Source: Candidatus Binatia bacterium
GTDB taxonomy: Bacteria; Desulfobacterota; Binatia; Bin18
Assembly (NCBI GenBank): GCA_022826945.1
Contig: JAJDTY010000064.1
Coordinates: forward strand, 62,001-126,000
DNA length: 64,000 nt
Direction of reading: 5' to 3'
Under the pieces are notes generated by a model, which did not search any database, was not told the origin of the DNA, and was given only the letters and a program-made list of their open reading frames with translations. Of the stretch, positions 46,662-55,135 are shown piece by piece. Position numbers and translations under genes: made by a program. Positions within the stretch are counted from its first letter, which is position 1. Each line of letters opens with the position of its first letter.

Positions 46662-47879
46662 CTATCTGGCGTCGAGCGAAATCCTGTTCCCATGGGCCAG
46701 CAGGCCAGCCACGGTCTGGAGAAATGCCCCGGCAGGGGCTCCGTCTATCACGCGGTGATCAAACGTTAGACTCAAGACCAGCATCGAACGCTTGGTGACT
46801 TCACCACGGTAGATCACCGGTTTTTCAACAATCCGGCCAACACCGAGAATGCCGGATTGCGGAGCATTGATGATGGGCGTAAAGGCGTCAACACCGTACA
46901 TCCCCAGGTTGGACACGGTGAACGTCCCGCCCGACACTTCTTCCAGCTTGAGCTGGCTGGCTCGTGCTCTCTCGGCTAAAGTCTTGGCCTCTGCGGCAAT
47001 GTCCTTGAGCGATTTTTTGTCCGCCTCCCGGACAACCGGAACAATGAGGCCCTCGTCTAGAGCCACCGCCAGACCCACGTGGATGTCGTTGTGTATATGG
47101 ATAACATTCCCCTCAAGGGAGGCGTTCATGCGCGGGTGCTGTCTCAGGGCATGGGCACAGGCCTGCACAATAAAATCGGTATACGTGACGTTGAATTCTT
47201 GACGGACTTCTTGACGTCGATCGATCAACTGCGTGACATCGACCTCCGTACTAATCGTGAGCTGGGCGCTGTCCCGGAGGCTTTGATGCATGCGCTCGGC
47301 AATCACTTTCCGCATCCCGCGTAAAGGAATGTCTTCCGCGGCGGCCGGCGTTGCGGTTGGTGTCGGCGGCGGAGCGGCTTGACCTCCGCTATCGATGATT
47401 TTCTGCACATCCTCACGGGTGATCCGACCGCGTGGACCGGTCCCGGTCATCACGCCGGAGAGATCAATACCGTGTTCTTTTGCCAGCTTCCGAGCTGCGG
47501 GAGTGACAGGAACACGGCTGCGCTTCTCTTCCGCTGCCGGGGGGGTCGTTGAAGCCGCCACTGGAGCGGGCTCAGGCGGAGCGGCGACCGGAGCGGCTGC
47601 CGCGTCTGCATAGCGTGCGGCGACCTCAGATACCTCCTCGCCCGCTTCCGCAATAATGGCGACGGGCAGCCCGACGCCGACCACGGCTTCGAGCGCGTAC
47701 AGCAATTTGGCGACCGTTCCGTCCGCGGGCGCTTCGACTTCATACAGCACTTTTTCGGTTTCGACCTCGAACAGGGCTTCGCCGGTTTTGATCGCGTCGC
47801 CCTCGGATTTGAACCATTGTTGGATCGTGCCTTCGGTCATGGTCAGGCCGAACTTTGGCATTACGACTTCTACGGCCAC
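46662..47879 (-). CDS. pdhC: Dihydrolipoamide acyltransferase (E2) of a pyruvate/acetoin dehydrogenase-type complex
   Basis: 405 residues from GTG 47879 (AAAGGA upstream); a longer frame to 48167 only runs into the E1 beta gene. One lipoyl domain (residues 1-80) with the lipoyl lysine K43 in EVETEKV; an Ala/Pro linker; an E3/E1-binding domain (PVTPAARKLAKEHGIDLS, GTGPRGRITREDV); then the catalytic acetyltransferase core with DHRVIDG near residue 375. It passes the acetyl group to CoA. Third gene of the operon. An acetoin dehydrogenase role is an alternative. Confidence 0.93.
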   Translation of the reverse strand: MAVEVVMPKFGLTMTEGTIQQWFKSEGDAIKTGEALFEVETEKVLYEVEAPADGTVAKLLYALEAVVGVGLPVAIIAEAGEEVSEVAARYADAAAAPVAAPPEPAPVAASTTPPAAEEKRSRVPVTPAARKLAKEHGIDLSGVMTGTGPRGRITREDVQKIIDSGGQAAPPPTPTATPAAAEDIPLRGMRKVIAERMHQSLRDSAQLTISTEVDVTQLIDRRQEVRQEFNVTYTDFIVQACAHALRQHPRMNASLEGNVIHIHNDIHVGLAVALDEGLIVPVVREADKKSLKDIAAEAKTLAERARASQLKLEEVSGGTFTVSNLGMYGVDAFTPIINAPQSGILGVGRIVEKPVIYRGEVTKRSMLVLSLTFDHRVIDGAPAGAFLQTVAGLLAHGNRISLDAR

Positions 47880-47916
47880 AGGGATATCCTTTCTTTCCGC
47901 GGTAGCTGACGCGGTG

Positions 47917-48885
47917 CTAACCCAGCATCTCCTTGACGGTCGCGGCAATTTTCTTATCGTTGGGAAGAACGAATTTTTCCATAGGGGGGCTGAACGGGAT
48001 CGGGACATCCGGGGCGGCCAAGCGTTTGACCGGAGCGTCCAGAGAGTCAAAGCCCTTATCCGCAATAACGGCAGAGATTTCGGCTGCCGCGCCACAGCGC
48101 AGATGGCCCTCATCAACCACCAGGACGTTATGCGTCTTGGCCACAGAGGAGAGAATGGTCTCTTCATCCAGTGGAATCAGGCTACGTGGGTCTATGACTT
48201 CGGCAGAAATCCCATCTTCTTCCAAAGATTTTGCGGCCTTAAGCGCTTGGGAAACCATATAGCCGATCGCAATAATGGTGACATCTGAGCCTTCACGTTT
48301 CACCGCAGCTTGCCCGATGGGCACGAGATACTCCTCTTCCGGGACCTCTTCTCTGCTTCGGCCCAGCTTGAGGTGCTCAAAGACTAGGACAGGGTTATTA
48401 TCCCGAATGGCACTTTTGAGGAGGCCCTTCATATCGTAGGCACCCGAGGGAACCACAATTTTGAGCCCCGGCACACTCATGAACTGAGAGTAAACCGTCT
48501 CGGAATGCTGAGCGGCAGCCGAACCGACCGCACCACACACGGCCCGGAAGGTAATGGGCATGTCGGCCTGGCCGCCCGACATATAACGCAGCTTGGCCGC
48601 CTGATTGCAGACCTGATCCCAGCAGCAGTAGAAAAAGCTGGCAAACTCGATCTCAACAATCGGTCGCATCCCGGCCATGGCCGCACCGACCCCGGCACCA
48701 GCATAGCCGGCTTCTGAAATGGGAGCGTTCAGAATCCGCTCGGCACCAAACTCATCAGTCAAACCGCTGGTCGCGCCAAAGGCACCCACCCAGATGTCCA
48801 GGCCCATCATGAAGGTAGCCGGGTCATGTCGCAGTTCCTCGGCGAGGGCCGTATTAATCGCTTGAATAAAAGTCTTTTCAGGCAT
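47917..48885 (-). CDS. pdhB: Pyruvate/acetoin dehydrogenase E1 component, beta subunit
   Basis: 322 residues, the standard length. The transketolase-like pyrimidine-binding half starts TFIQAINTALAEELRHDP and includes GAGVGAAMAGMRPIVEIEFA; the C-terminal half carries VLVVDEGHLRCGAAAEISA. With the alpha subunit it decarboxylates pyruvate (or a related 2-oxo acid or acetoin) on thiamine diphosphate. GGGGG lies six bases before the ATG. It lies 9 bp after the alpha gene and 37 bp before E2. Confidence 0.94.
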   Translation of the reverse strand: MPEKTFIQAINTALAEELRHDPATFMMGLDIWVGAFGATSGLTDEFGAERILNAPISEAGYAGAGVGAAMAGMRPIVEIEFASFFYCCWDQVCNQAAKLRYMSGGQADMPITFRAVCGAVGSAAAQHSETVYSQFMSVPGLKIVVPSGAYDMKGLLKSAIRDNNPVLVFEHLKLGRSREEVPEEEYLVPIGQAAVKREGSDVTIIAIGYMVSQALKAAKSLEEDGISAEVIDPRSLIPLDEETILSSVAKTHNVLVVDEGHLRCGAAAEISAVIADKGFDSLDAPVKRLAAPDVPIPFSPPMEKFVLPNDKKIAATVKEMLG

Positions 48886-48894
48886 GGTTTCCCC

Positions 48895-49881
48895 CTAGGC
48901 TGCTGAGAACATATCGTCCAGGGCTTCCTCAGGCTGCGGATACGGACTGTCTTGGGCAAACTGAACGGCGTCATCAATGGCTTGGTTCACCTCGGATTGG
49001 ACGGCATCGAGTTCTTCTTGGCTGAAGGTGTCCGGCACGAAACGTTGCTCAAAGGTAATGAGCGGACAGCGCTTCTTCCAGGCTTCTATTTCGTCTGAGG
49101 GCCGGTAGCTACGCTTGCCGAGAAAGGCTTCCTCGCCTACCACGTGACCTTCCCAGCGGTAGGTTTTACATTCAATCAAGGTCGGGCCTTCGCCCTTGCG
49201 CGCGCGTTCAACCGCCTCGCTTGTGGCTTCGTAGACCTCGACAACGTCATTACCGTTGACCACAACACCGGGCATATCGTGGCCGCGCGCCCGGTCAGCA
49301 ATATCTTTGACCGAGGTGACGTCCTTACCGGCGGTGAACTCTCCGTACAAGTTGTTTTCACACACATAGATCACGGGTAGCTTCCAGGACGAGGCGATAT
49401 TGAGCGACTCGTGAAACGTCCCTTCGTTTGATGCGCCATCACCGAAGAAGCAGGCGGCGACCTCACCGCTGCCACGCACTTTTGCCGCCAGACCCGCACC
49501 GGTCGCAATCGGTAAACCGGCTCCCACAATGCCATTCGCACCCAGGATGCCCAAGTCAAAATTGGCGATATGCATGGAGCCGCCCTTGCCCTTGCAGTAA
49601 CCGGTCTTTTTTCCAAACAACTCTGCCATCATGGGTTTGACCTCACCGCCCTTGGCGATGAGGTGGCCGTGACCGCGGTGGGTGCTGGTAATATAGTCCT
49701 GCTCGGTCAGGGCGGCGGCGACTCCGGTGGCCGAGGCTTCTTCGCCAATCGAGACATGAACAAAGCCAGGTATTTGACCCTCTTGAAAAATATCACGCAC
49801 ACGGGACTCAAACTGCCGGATCATTTGCATCGTGCGATACATATCGAGCAGCTTGTCCTTCGTCAGGGTGGTATCCGCCAT
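48895..49881 (-). CDS. pdhA: Pyruvate/acetoin dehydrogenase E1 component, alpha subunit
   Basis: 328 residues from ATG 49881, eight bases after AAGGAGG; an earlier ATG at 49887 is too close to that site. The thiamine diphosphate motif runs from GDG at residue 147 (GDGASNEGTFHESLNIA) to ENN at 177. THRGHGH and KGGSMH are conserved. It shares length and style with AcoA-like alpha subunits. First gene of the alpha-beta-E2 operon. The E3 lipoamide dehydrogenase is not in the window. Confidence 0.94.
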   Translation of the reverse strand: MADTTLTKDKLLDMYRTMQMIRQFESRVRDIFQEGQIPGFVHVSIGEEASATGVAAALTEQDYITSTHRGHGHLIAKGGEVKPMMAELFGKKTGYCKGKGGSMHIANFDLGILGANGIVGAGLPIATGAGLAAKVRGSGEVAACFFGDGASNEGTFHESLNIASSWKLPVIYVCENNLYGEFTAGKDVTSVKDIADRARGHDMPGVVVNGNDVVEVYEATSEAVERARKGEGPTLIECKTYRWEGHVVGEEAFLGKRSYRPSDEIEAWKKRCPLITFEQRFVPDTFSQEELDAVQSEVNQAIDDAVQFAQDSPYPQPEEALDDMFSAA

Positions 49882-49921
49882 AGGCATTTCCTCCTTTTGG
49901 GTTTGCGCAGAAAGCCCCGTC

Positions 49922-49951
49922 TTCATAGTCTGAAACAGGGGCGAAGGTCAA
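49922..49951 (-). promoter_or_regulatory. Candidate sigma70 promoter for the E1-E2 operon
   Basis: On the minus strand TTGACC (49951-49946), an 18-base spacer and TATGAA (49927-49922). It lies about 40 bases before the E1 alpha ATG. Four of six bases match the -10 consensus. Confidence 0.4.
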
Positions 49952-49997
49952 CAACGCCGCCGCTGGGAGGCCCACGATACGCGGCCAAAGCGAACAC

Positions 49998-51452
49998 TTA
50001 CGCCTTCACTCGTACGCGGTAGCCGATTTTCACTTCACCGTTCTTCGGGACCGTGACCTCAAAACGCAGGGTATGCGCATCGGGCTTTTCGTACTGCTCC
50101 GGGGTAGAAGCGACGACTTCCCAGTCACCATACATGGGTTCTTCGACGCGGACTCTCACATCTTCGTCCTTGTGATTACGGACGACGATTTGCCAACTCA
50201 CCTCCGACGAGTGGCGAGACAGGCGCGTAAAGCTCGTTTGGCGACGCTCGCCAACGACATCGAATGCCTCGCCCATTTTCAGGCTGACGGTTTCGTCTTT
50301 GGGCGTATGATCAATGCTGTCCTCGCCGACAAACTGGAGGCTGCCCTGCGCGTCGGCTTTGTACACGCGAATGGTCCCCTTAGGTAAGGGCATTCCGAGG
50401 CTGTTCTTCTCGGCGTTTTCGAGTTCGAGACAGACGCTCACTTTTTGTTGAGGAGGAGGCGTATCAAACGTGGTACGCACATAATGAGTCTGCCCGCGGA
50501 GAACGAGACGTTTAGTAATGGGAGTATCCGTAGCGGATAAAAGCGCCATCTGCTTGGTCTGGTTGTTTTGGACCGTGGTCGGTCGATCCAAGGTATACAG
50601 GTGGTATTCGAAAAAGGATTCTTCCTGAAACTGCGGCTCTGAAGAAGCGCGAGCCGTAGCGGCCATCGCCATGACCCGCTCGCGGAGAACTTCCGGCTGA
50701 ACCCGGTTGACATCGCCAGCTACCAGCCTAAGCGTCGCGTCGCGATACGTGGTACCGGATTTATTCTCAATAGAAACCCAGCCGGATAGGTCTGCCCGGC
50801 TGTCATCGCTGTTTAGGGCAAGAACATAATCGGCCTGCCAGGTAATATCATTGGTGAGATAGGAGGCTTCAATGGTATGCGTGCTGGCGGTCTGTGCCTG
50901 GAGCAACCACACAAGCGTCGGCTGGGCGATCAGGTTGGCCGGAAGTTGAGGGAGAATTACTCTACCCGGCAAACCAATCGAGATTTCGTTTCCAACTTGA
51001 TAGATTGGGGGGTCGTTCGTGGCGAGCAGGGTAGCGGTCACGAGTTCGTCTTTGCCGGTAAAATAGTTCTTGTCGAGCAGCTTGACTTCTTTACCCACAT
51101 ATTTTTCGAGTAAGGTCTCCGGGCTGAGCAAGTCGTATTCATAATTCTGCTCCAAGACCTGAAAGCTTTCCGAGTCGGTCTGCGACCGAATAAGCACCGT
51201 TGTCGGCATAATCCGGGCTGCGACATCCATAAACTGAAGGTGGGTCAATCCCTCGGCCAGTTCAATCTCACGCACGTCTTTGACCAGTCCCAAGTTGGAA
51301 TGATAGATCGTCAGCGAGACCTGGGTCTGATCAGCGTAGGTACTCGTGAGTGGCGCAGCTGCAAGCAGGTGAGCACAAAAGACCTCGAAAACAAAAAGAC
51401 TCGCAGCAAGAAATGCACTAGGCTGAAGACATTGCATAGGCGGTACGGTCAC
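49998..51452 (-). CDS. DUF4139-domain exported protein
   Basis: 484 residues from GTG 51452, with AAAGGA a few bases upstream; ATG 51437 or a longer frame to 51524 are alternatives. A signal-like segment (FLAASLFVFEVFCAHLLAAA) precedes a beta-rich protein: VSLTIYHSNLGLVKDVREIE, NDITWQADYVLALN, LSGWVSIENKSGTTYRDATL and the end KNGEVKIGYRVRVKA are typical of DUF4139 proteins. Function unknown; the fold suggests a cell-surface or periplasmic scaffold. It is preceded by the ABC-2 transporter genes on the same strand, 89 bp away. Confidence 0.85.
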   Translation of the reverse strand: MTVPPMQCLQPSAFLAASLFVFEVFCAHLLAAAPLTSTYADQTQVSLTIYHSNLGLVKDVREIELAEGLTHLQFMDVAARIMPTTVLIRSQTDSESFQVLEQNYEYDLLSPETLLEKYVGKEVKLLDKNYFTGKDELVTATLLATNDPPIYQVGNEISIGLPGRVILPQLPANLIAQPTLVWLLQAQTASTHTIEASYLTNDITWQADYVLALNSDDSRADLSGWVSIENKSGTTYRDATLRLVAGDVNRVQPEVLRERVMAMAATARASSEPQFQEESFFEYHLYTLDRPTTVQNNQTKQMALLSATDTPITKRLVLRGQTHYVRTTFDTPPPQQKVSVCLELENAEKNSLGMPLPKGTIRVYKADAQGSLQFVGEDSIDHTPKDETVSLKMGEAFDVVGERRQTSFTRLSRHSSEVSWQIVVRNHKDEDVRVRVEEPMYGDWEVVASTPEQYEKPDAHTLRFEVTVPKNGEVKIGYRVRVKA

Positions 51453-51541
51453 TCGTCCTTTCTCCCCGAATGCTTCCAGCATACCGGGTTTGCCGTACGA
51501 ACGCCAAAAAGGCGACAAGATCACAGAAATTTCACTCGCCC

Positions 51542-52366
51542 CTAAGCCATCTCGAAGCGGGTCAGTAAACCCAATTTCTTGGCCTGATAGAGTGCATACT
51601 GAAAATAGGCAATGGAAAGAATAAACAGCACGGCCGTCAAACCGAGAGAGATCAGCAGCGGCTGCCAGGCTAATTCCCCGGTTGCAATGGCGTATCTCAG
51701 TCCTTCAAACACATGGGTGCTGGGCAGGGTGATGGCAATGCCCTGAACCCAGCCCGGCATACTGTCGAGCGGATAAAAAACACAACTGAAAGGCTGGATG
51801 ATAAATCCTACTGACCAGGCCAGGATCTGAATACGGAGTCCGTAGCGGAAAATCAGGGCAGCGATGAGAATGCCGATGACCCAGCCGAAGAGCAGCAGGA
51901 CACTGGTGAAGACGGCGATGGCCGTGCCACCGATATCCATAATGTTAAAGGCGTACAGGCCCCAGGCGAGGAAGCTGAGAAAAAGAAAACTCAGGATGCA
52001 GCGAATGAGGCCAATAAGACCAATTGCCACAAAGAGTTCGATCGAGGTGACTGGCGAGGCAAACAGGTTATACACATTGCGACTCCAGAAATCTTCAAGG
52101 ATAAACGTCCCAACATCGGTCTGCGCCCGCCAGAACAAACTCCACAGCACGGCCCCACCAAGAAAGAACTCCATGACTCCGGAGAACGAAGACGTTGACG
52201 CAATAAACATGCTGGTGAACCCCCATAACAAGAGGGAGATGACCGGCCAGTAGACAATGTCAAAAACACGATCCAGACTGCGATAGCACAGACACATAAA
52301 CTTATAGACCAAGCCCCCAATGGCCATGGTCGAAAAGCCATAGTCCTGAGAATTTAAAAAGCGCAT
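51542..52366 (-). CDS. ABC-2 type transporter permease
   Basis: 274 residues with about six membrane spans and the ABC-2 signature region FIIQPFSCVFYPLDSMPGWVQ followed by LPSTHVFEGLRYA. Such permeases export polysaccharides, drugs or lipids. It starts 5 bp after the ATPase gene, so the two form one exporter. An internal ATG at 52327 is a possible start. The cargo cannot be told. Confidence 0.9.
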   Translation of the reverse strand: MRFLNSQDYGFSTMAIGGLVYKFMCLCYRSLDRVFDIVYWPVISLLLWGFTSMFIASTSSFSGVMEFFLGGAVLWSLFWRAQTDVGTFILEDFWSRNVYNLFASPVTSIELFVAIGLIGLIRCILSFLFLSFLAWGLYAFNIMDIGGTAIAVFTSVLLLFGWVIGILIAALIFRYGLRIQILAWSVGFIIQPFSCVFYPLDSMPGWVQGIAITLPSTHVFEGLRYAIATGELAWQPLLISLGLTAVLFILSIAYFQYALYQAKKLGLLTRFEMA

Positions 52367-52371
52367 GCGGC

Positions 52372-53292
52372 TTACAGCTCCCCTCGGGCGACCTTGATGA
52401 AGACATCCTCAAGCGTTGGACGCGAGACATGGATATCGACAATGGGGGAGCCGCTTTGGGTCAGGTGTCGGAGTAAGGGGTCGAGTTGGCGCGTGGGGTC
52501 ATCGAGGACAAAACGCAAGGCATAATCTCCGTTCTGCTCAATCCGAGATATGCCATGCAGTTGACGGATGGGGGTGAGATCAGACCCGGCTTGAAAGGTC
52601 ACCTCAACGACCTGGTGTGGAATGAGCCGTTTAATATGAGCAGCCGTATCGACTCGGAGAATCTGGCCTTGACTTAAAAAGGCAATCCGCCCACACAACT
52701 CTTCGACTTCATTCATATTATGTGAAGTGAAAAGAATGGTTGTTTTTCGTTCCTGTTGAACGGCTTGCAGCGCCCGCCGGGTTTTTTCGGCAATATCTGG
52801 ATCAAGGCCAACGGTACACTCGTCGAGCAGCAAGAGTTCCGGGTCGTTCAGAAAGCCTTTGCACAACGTGACGCGGGTATGTTGGCCCGAGCTGAGGTGC
52901 TGCAAGCGGCGTTTAGCCAAGTCTGTAATCTCGAAGCGTTCGAGCAGTTCGTCGATTTTCCGGGGAAGATGTTTGACGCCATAGATGCGGCCATAAATCA
53001 TCAGGTTTTCCCACACGGTCAGCACACCGTTCATGCTGGTGAACGCCGCGGCCACATTCATCCGGCGACGAATGGCAACGTGGTTGGAGGCAAAATCGTG
53101 GTCGAAAATTCGGATTGAACCGCTGTCGGCAATGATAAGGCCAAGCAGGATATTGATCGTGGTGGATTTCCCTGCTCCGTTCGGGCCGAGCAAGCCAAAG
53201 AATTCTCCCCGCTCCACGTCTAACGAGAGACCTCGGAGGGCTTCAACCGTACCATAACGTTTCCGCAGAGCACGGATTTCAAGGAGAGCCAT
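52372..53292 (-). CDS. ABC transporter ATP-binding protein
   Basis: 306 residues. Walker A GPNGAGKST (36-44), signature LSSGQ (133-137) and Walker B LLLLD with E158. The D-loop region reads DECTVGLDPD, with Cys where the common sequence has Pro (DEPT). A C-terminal extension of about 85 residues (RQLHGISRIEQNGDYALRF) is typical of DrrA/NatA-type exporters. It energises the ABC-2 permease encoded next. Confidence 0.94.
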   Translation of the reverse strand: MALLEIRALRKRYGTVEALRGLSLDVERGEFFGLLGPNGAGKSTTINILLGLIIADSGSIRIFDHDFASNHVAIRRRMNVAAAFTSMNGVLTVWENLMIYGRIYGVKHLPRKIDELLERFEITDLAKRRLQHLSSGQHTRVTLCKGFLNDPELLLLDECTVGLDPDIAEKTRRALQAVQQERKTTILFTSHNMNEVEELCGRIAFLSQGQILRVDTAAHIKRLIPHQVVEVTFQAGSDLTPIRQLHGISRIEQNGDYALRFVLDDPTRQLDPLLRHLTQSGSPIVDIHVSRPTLEDVFIKVARGEL

Positions 53293-53326
53293 TGGCGAGT
53301 AATGAGAGGTGTATAGGCGGCGTGAA

Positions 53327-53354
53327 TATGGGGCGAGGTACGCCCCGCCCCATA
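53327..53354 (-). terminator. Hairpin after the CoA-transferase gene
   Basis: TATGGGGCG and CGCCCCATA form a nine-base perfect stem with a ten-base loop, three bases past the CoA-transferase stop on the minus strand. Only TT follows, so termination would be weak. Confidence 0.4.
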
Positions 53355-53357
53355 CGC

Positions 53358-54608
53358 TTAGATCACACCTTTTTCTTGAAGCTGTGCGACTTCTTCGCGG
53401 CTGAGTCCGGCAAAATGGGTGTAAATCTGCTCGTTATCATGACCAACGGGCACGGACCCGCGCCAGATCTTGCCTGGTGTGGCGGAAAAAGAAGGGCTGA
53501 CACCAGTCCCTTTAACCCGACCGACTTGGTTGTCCTCCCACTCGACATGGACATTGCGGGCCTCGTAGTGCGGATCTTCCGCCATATCCTTGCTGTTCAT
53601 AATCGGACAGCAGGCGACCTGTGCGGCGTTTAGCTGCTCAACCACTTCCGCTACCGTGCGTTCGGCAATCCAGCCTCGTAGCAGGGCGTCAAACTCGATG
53701 CCTTCCAGGCCGTTGACATCGACACTGGCCCGCTGCCATTTCTCTTCTTCTGGATCAAGGCCCAGGACCCGGCACACCCGGGAAAAAACCGCCAAGCCGA
53801 CCGCACCGACCACCACCCAGCCATCGCTGGCCTGGAACGCGTCGTAGGGTTGAAACGCGGTGGCTTTATTGCCTGTTCGTTCGCGGATAAAGCTGTTGCT
53901 GAAATACTCGACCATTGTCCCCGAGAGCAGACGGTGGATCGCCTCGAACTGCGAGATGTCAACGACCTGTCCCGTGCCGGTACGTTGCGCGGAAATATAG
54001 CCAGCCAGGGACGACCACAGGCAGAACAGGGCCGTTATATAGTCAGCCGTCCAGGGATTGGCCCGCACCGGCGGGTCAGGGTCGGGAAAGCCGGTCTGGT
54101 ACATCAGTCCCCCAAAGGCCTGGCCGATCATGTCGTACGAGGCCCGACCTAGATAGTCCTGATGACCGGTCTGACCGTAGCCGGAGACATGGGCAATGAC
54201 GAGCTTGGGATTGGCCTGGAGCACGGCCTCGTCGGTCAGCCCCCATTTGGTATAGGAGCCGGGCTTTGAACTCTCCATCCAGATATCACACGACTTGACC
54301 AGCTTGAGAAACAAGTCTTTCCCCTCGGGCTTGCTGAAGTCCAGCGTGACGTACCATTCGTTCCGCCGTTCCTGAATCCAGGTGGTTGCCACCTGTCCCT
54401 GACCGTCTGTAGTAGGCAATTGCATCCCCAGATGCCGCCAGGCCGCGTCGCCTTCTCCGGTTCGTTCGATCTGGATGACCTCGGCGCCCATTTCCGCAGC
54501 CAAGACCGCGGCGAATGGCTGGGCGACTAGGGTTCCGCTCGATACAATCCGTACGCCCTGCAACGGGCCGAACTGTTCGGGTAGCAGTGATGCTGGACGT
54601 GTCTCCAT
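53358..54608 (-). CDS. Class III (CaiB/BaiF) CoA-transferase
   Basis: 416 residues. The N-terminal block FGPLQGVRIVSSGTLVAQPF and ERTGEGDA are typical, and the probable catalytic Asp is D159 in ASYDMIGQAFGGLMYQTG. Family members move CoA between acyl donors and carnitine, bile acids, aromatic acids or short acids. GGGAGG stands upstream of the ATG. Monocistronic in appearance, divergent from the EthD gene. It would suit activation of an acid made in the catabolic pathways. Confidence 0.93.
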   Translation of the reverse strand: METRPASLLPEQFGPLQGVRIVSSGTLVAQPFAAVLAAEMGAEVIQIERTGEGDAAWRHLGMQLPTTDGQGQVATTWIQERRNEWYVTLDFSKPEGKDLFLKLVKSCDIWMESSKPGSYTKWGLTDEAVLQANPKLVIAHVSGYGQTGHQDYLGRASYDMIGQAFGGLMYQTGFPDPDPPVRANPWTADYITALFCLWSSLAGYISAQRTGTGQVVDISQFEAIHRLLSGTMVEYFSNSFIRERTGNKATAFQPYDAFQASDGWVVVGAVGLAVFSRVCRVLGLDPEEEKWQRASVDVNGLEGIEFDALLRGWIAERTVAEVVEQLNAAQVACCPIMNSKDMAEDPHYEARNVHVEWEDNQVGRVKGTGVSPSFSATPGKIWRGSVPVGHDNEQIYTHFAGLSREEVAQLQEKGVI

Positions 54609-54679
54609 ACCGATCCTCCCATGTATCCTGCAATATGCTGTCCATCCCTAACGGAAATCGAGAATGAAGAAAAGACTGC

Positions 54680-54708
54680 TTGAACGGCTAGTGACAAGGC
54701 TGTATACC
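54680..54708 (+). promoter_or_regulatory. Candidate sigma70 promoter for the EthD-like gene
   Basis: TTGAAC (54680-54685), a 17-base spacer and TATACC (54703-54708). A GACCCG/CGGGTC hairpin (54721-54744) lies between it and the ribosome site of the EthD-like gene. Confidence 0.5.
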
Positions 54709-54764
54709 GCAGAGCATACTGACCCGGAGGGACGCTCTCGGGTCGGTTAGGAAAAGGAGGACCT

Positions 54765-55073
54765 ATGTATAAAGTCATTGGGATTCTCAAGCGGCCTGAG
54801 GGGATGGGGATGGCAGACTTTCGCCGCTGGTGGTTGGAAGAACACGCCCCCAAGGTGAAGAAATGGCCCGGCTTGCAACGGTATTGTATTAACCTGGCAA
54901 CAACCGACGACCAGCGCTACGACGGCGTAGCCGAAGTCTGGTTTGAGACCAGAGAAGATATGGATAAGGTCTTCGGAACCTCTGAAGGTCAGGTGGCCAG
55001 AAACAGCGCAACGGGCGGCTCTGCAGAGATTGTGATCTTATTAACGGAAGAAAACGTGATGGTGGACGGATAG
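54765..55073 (+). CDS. EthD-like dimeric alpha+beta barrel protein
   Basis: 102 residues, ferredoxin-like fold: YKVIGILKRPEGMGMADFRR, WWLEEHAPKVKKWPGLQRYC, then VAEVWFETREDMDKVF and EIVILLTEEN. This is the EthD pattern (H in EEHAPKV). EthD helps the cytochrome P450 EthB degrade ethyl tert-butyl ether; other members are decarboxylases or cyclases in catabolic and polyketide pathways. AAGGAGG lies before the ATG. It has its own promoter and a strong terminator. Confidence 0.9.
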   Translation: MYKVIGILKRPEGMGMADFRRWWLEEHAPKVKKWPGLQRYCINLATTDDQRYDGVAEVWFETREDMDKVFGTSEGQVARNSATGGSAEIVILLTEENVMVDG

Positions 55074-55087
55074 AGCGAGGAGATAGG

Positions 55088-55122
55088 CAACGGGGCGGTC
55101 TGGGCACCGCCCCGTTGTTTTT
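55088..55122 (+). terminator. Rho-independent terminator of the EthD-like gene
   Basis: A perfect 12-base stem, CAACGGGGCGGT (55088-55099) and ACCGCCCCGTTG (55106-55117), with a six-base loop and five T (55118-55122). It is the clearest terminator of the window. Confidence 0.92.
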
Positions 55123-55135
55123 AGTGATTAGTTTT

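Noticed and set aside
47880..48167. N-terminal extension of the E2 frame into E1 beta
   Set aside because: Overlaps the E1 beta coding region in another frame; the GTG at 47879 with AAAGGA gives the normal lipoyl-domain start.
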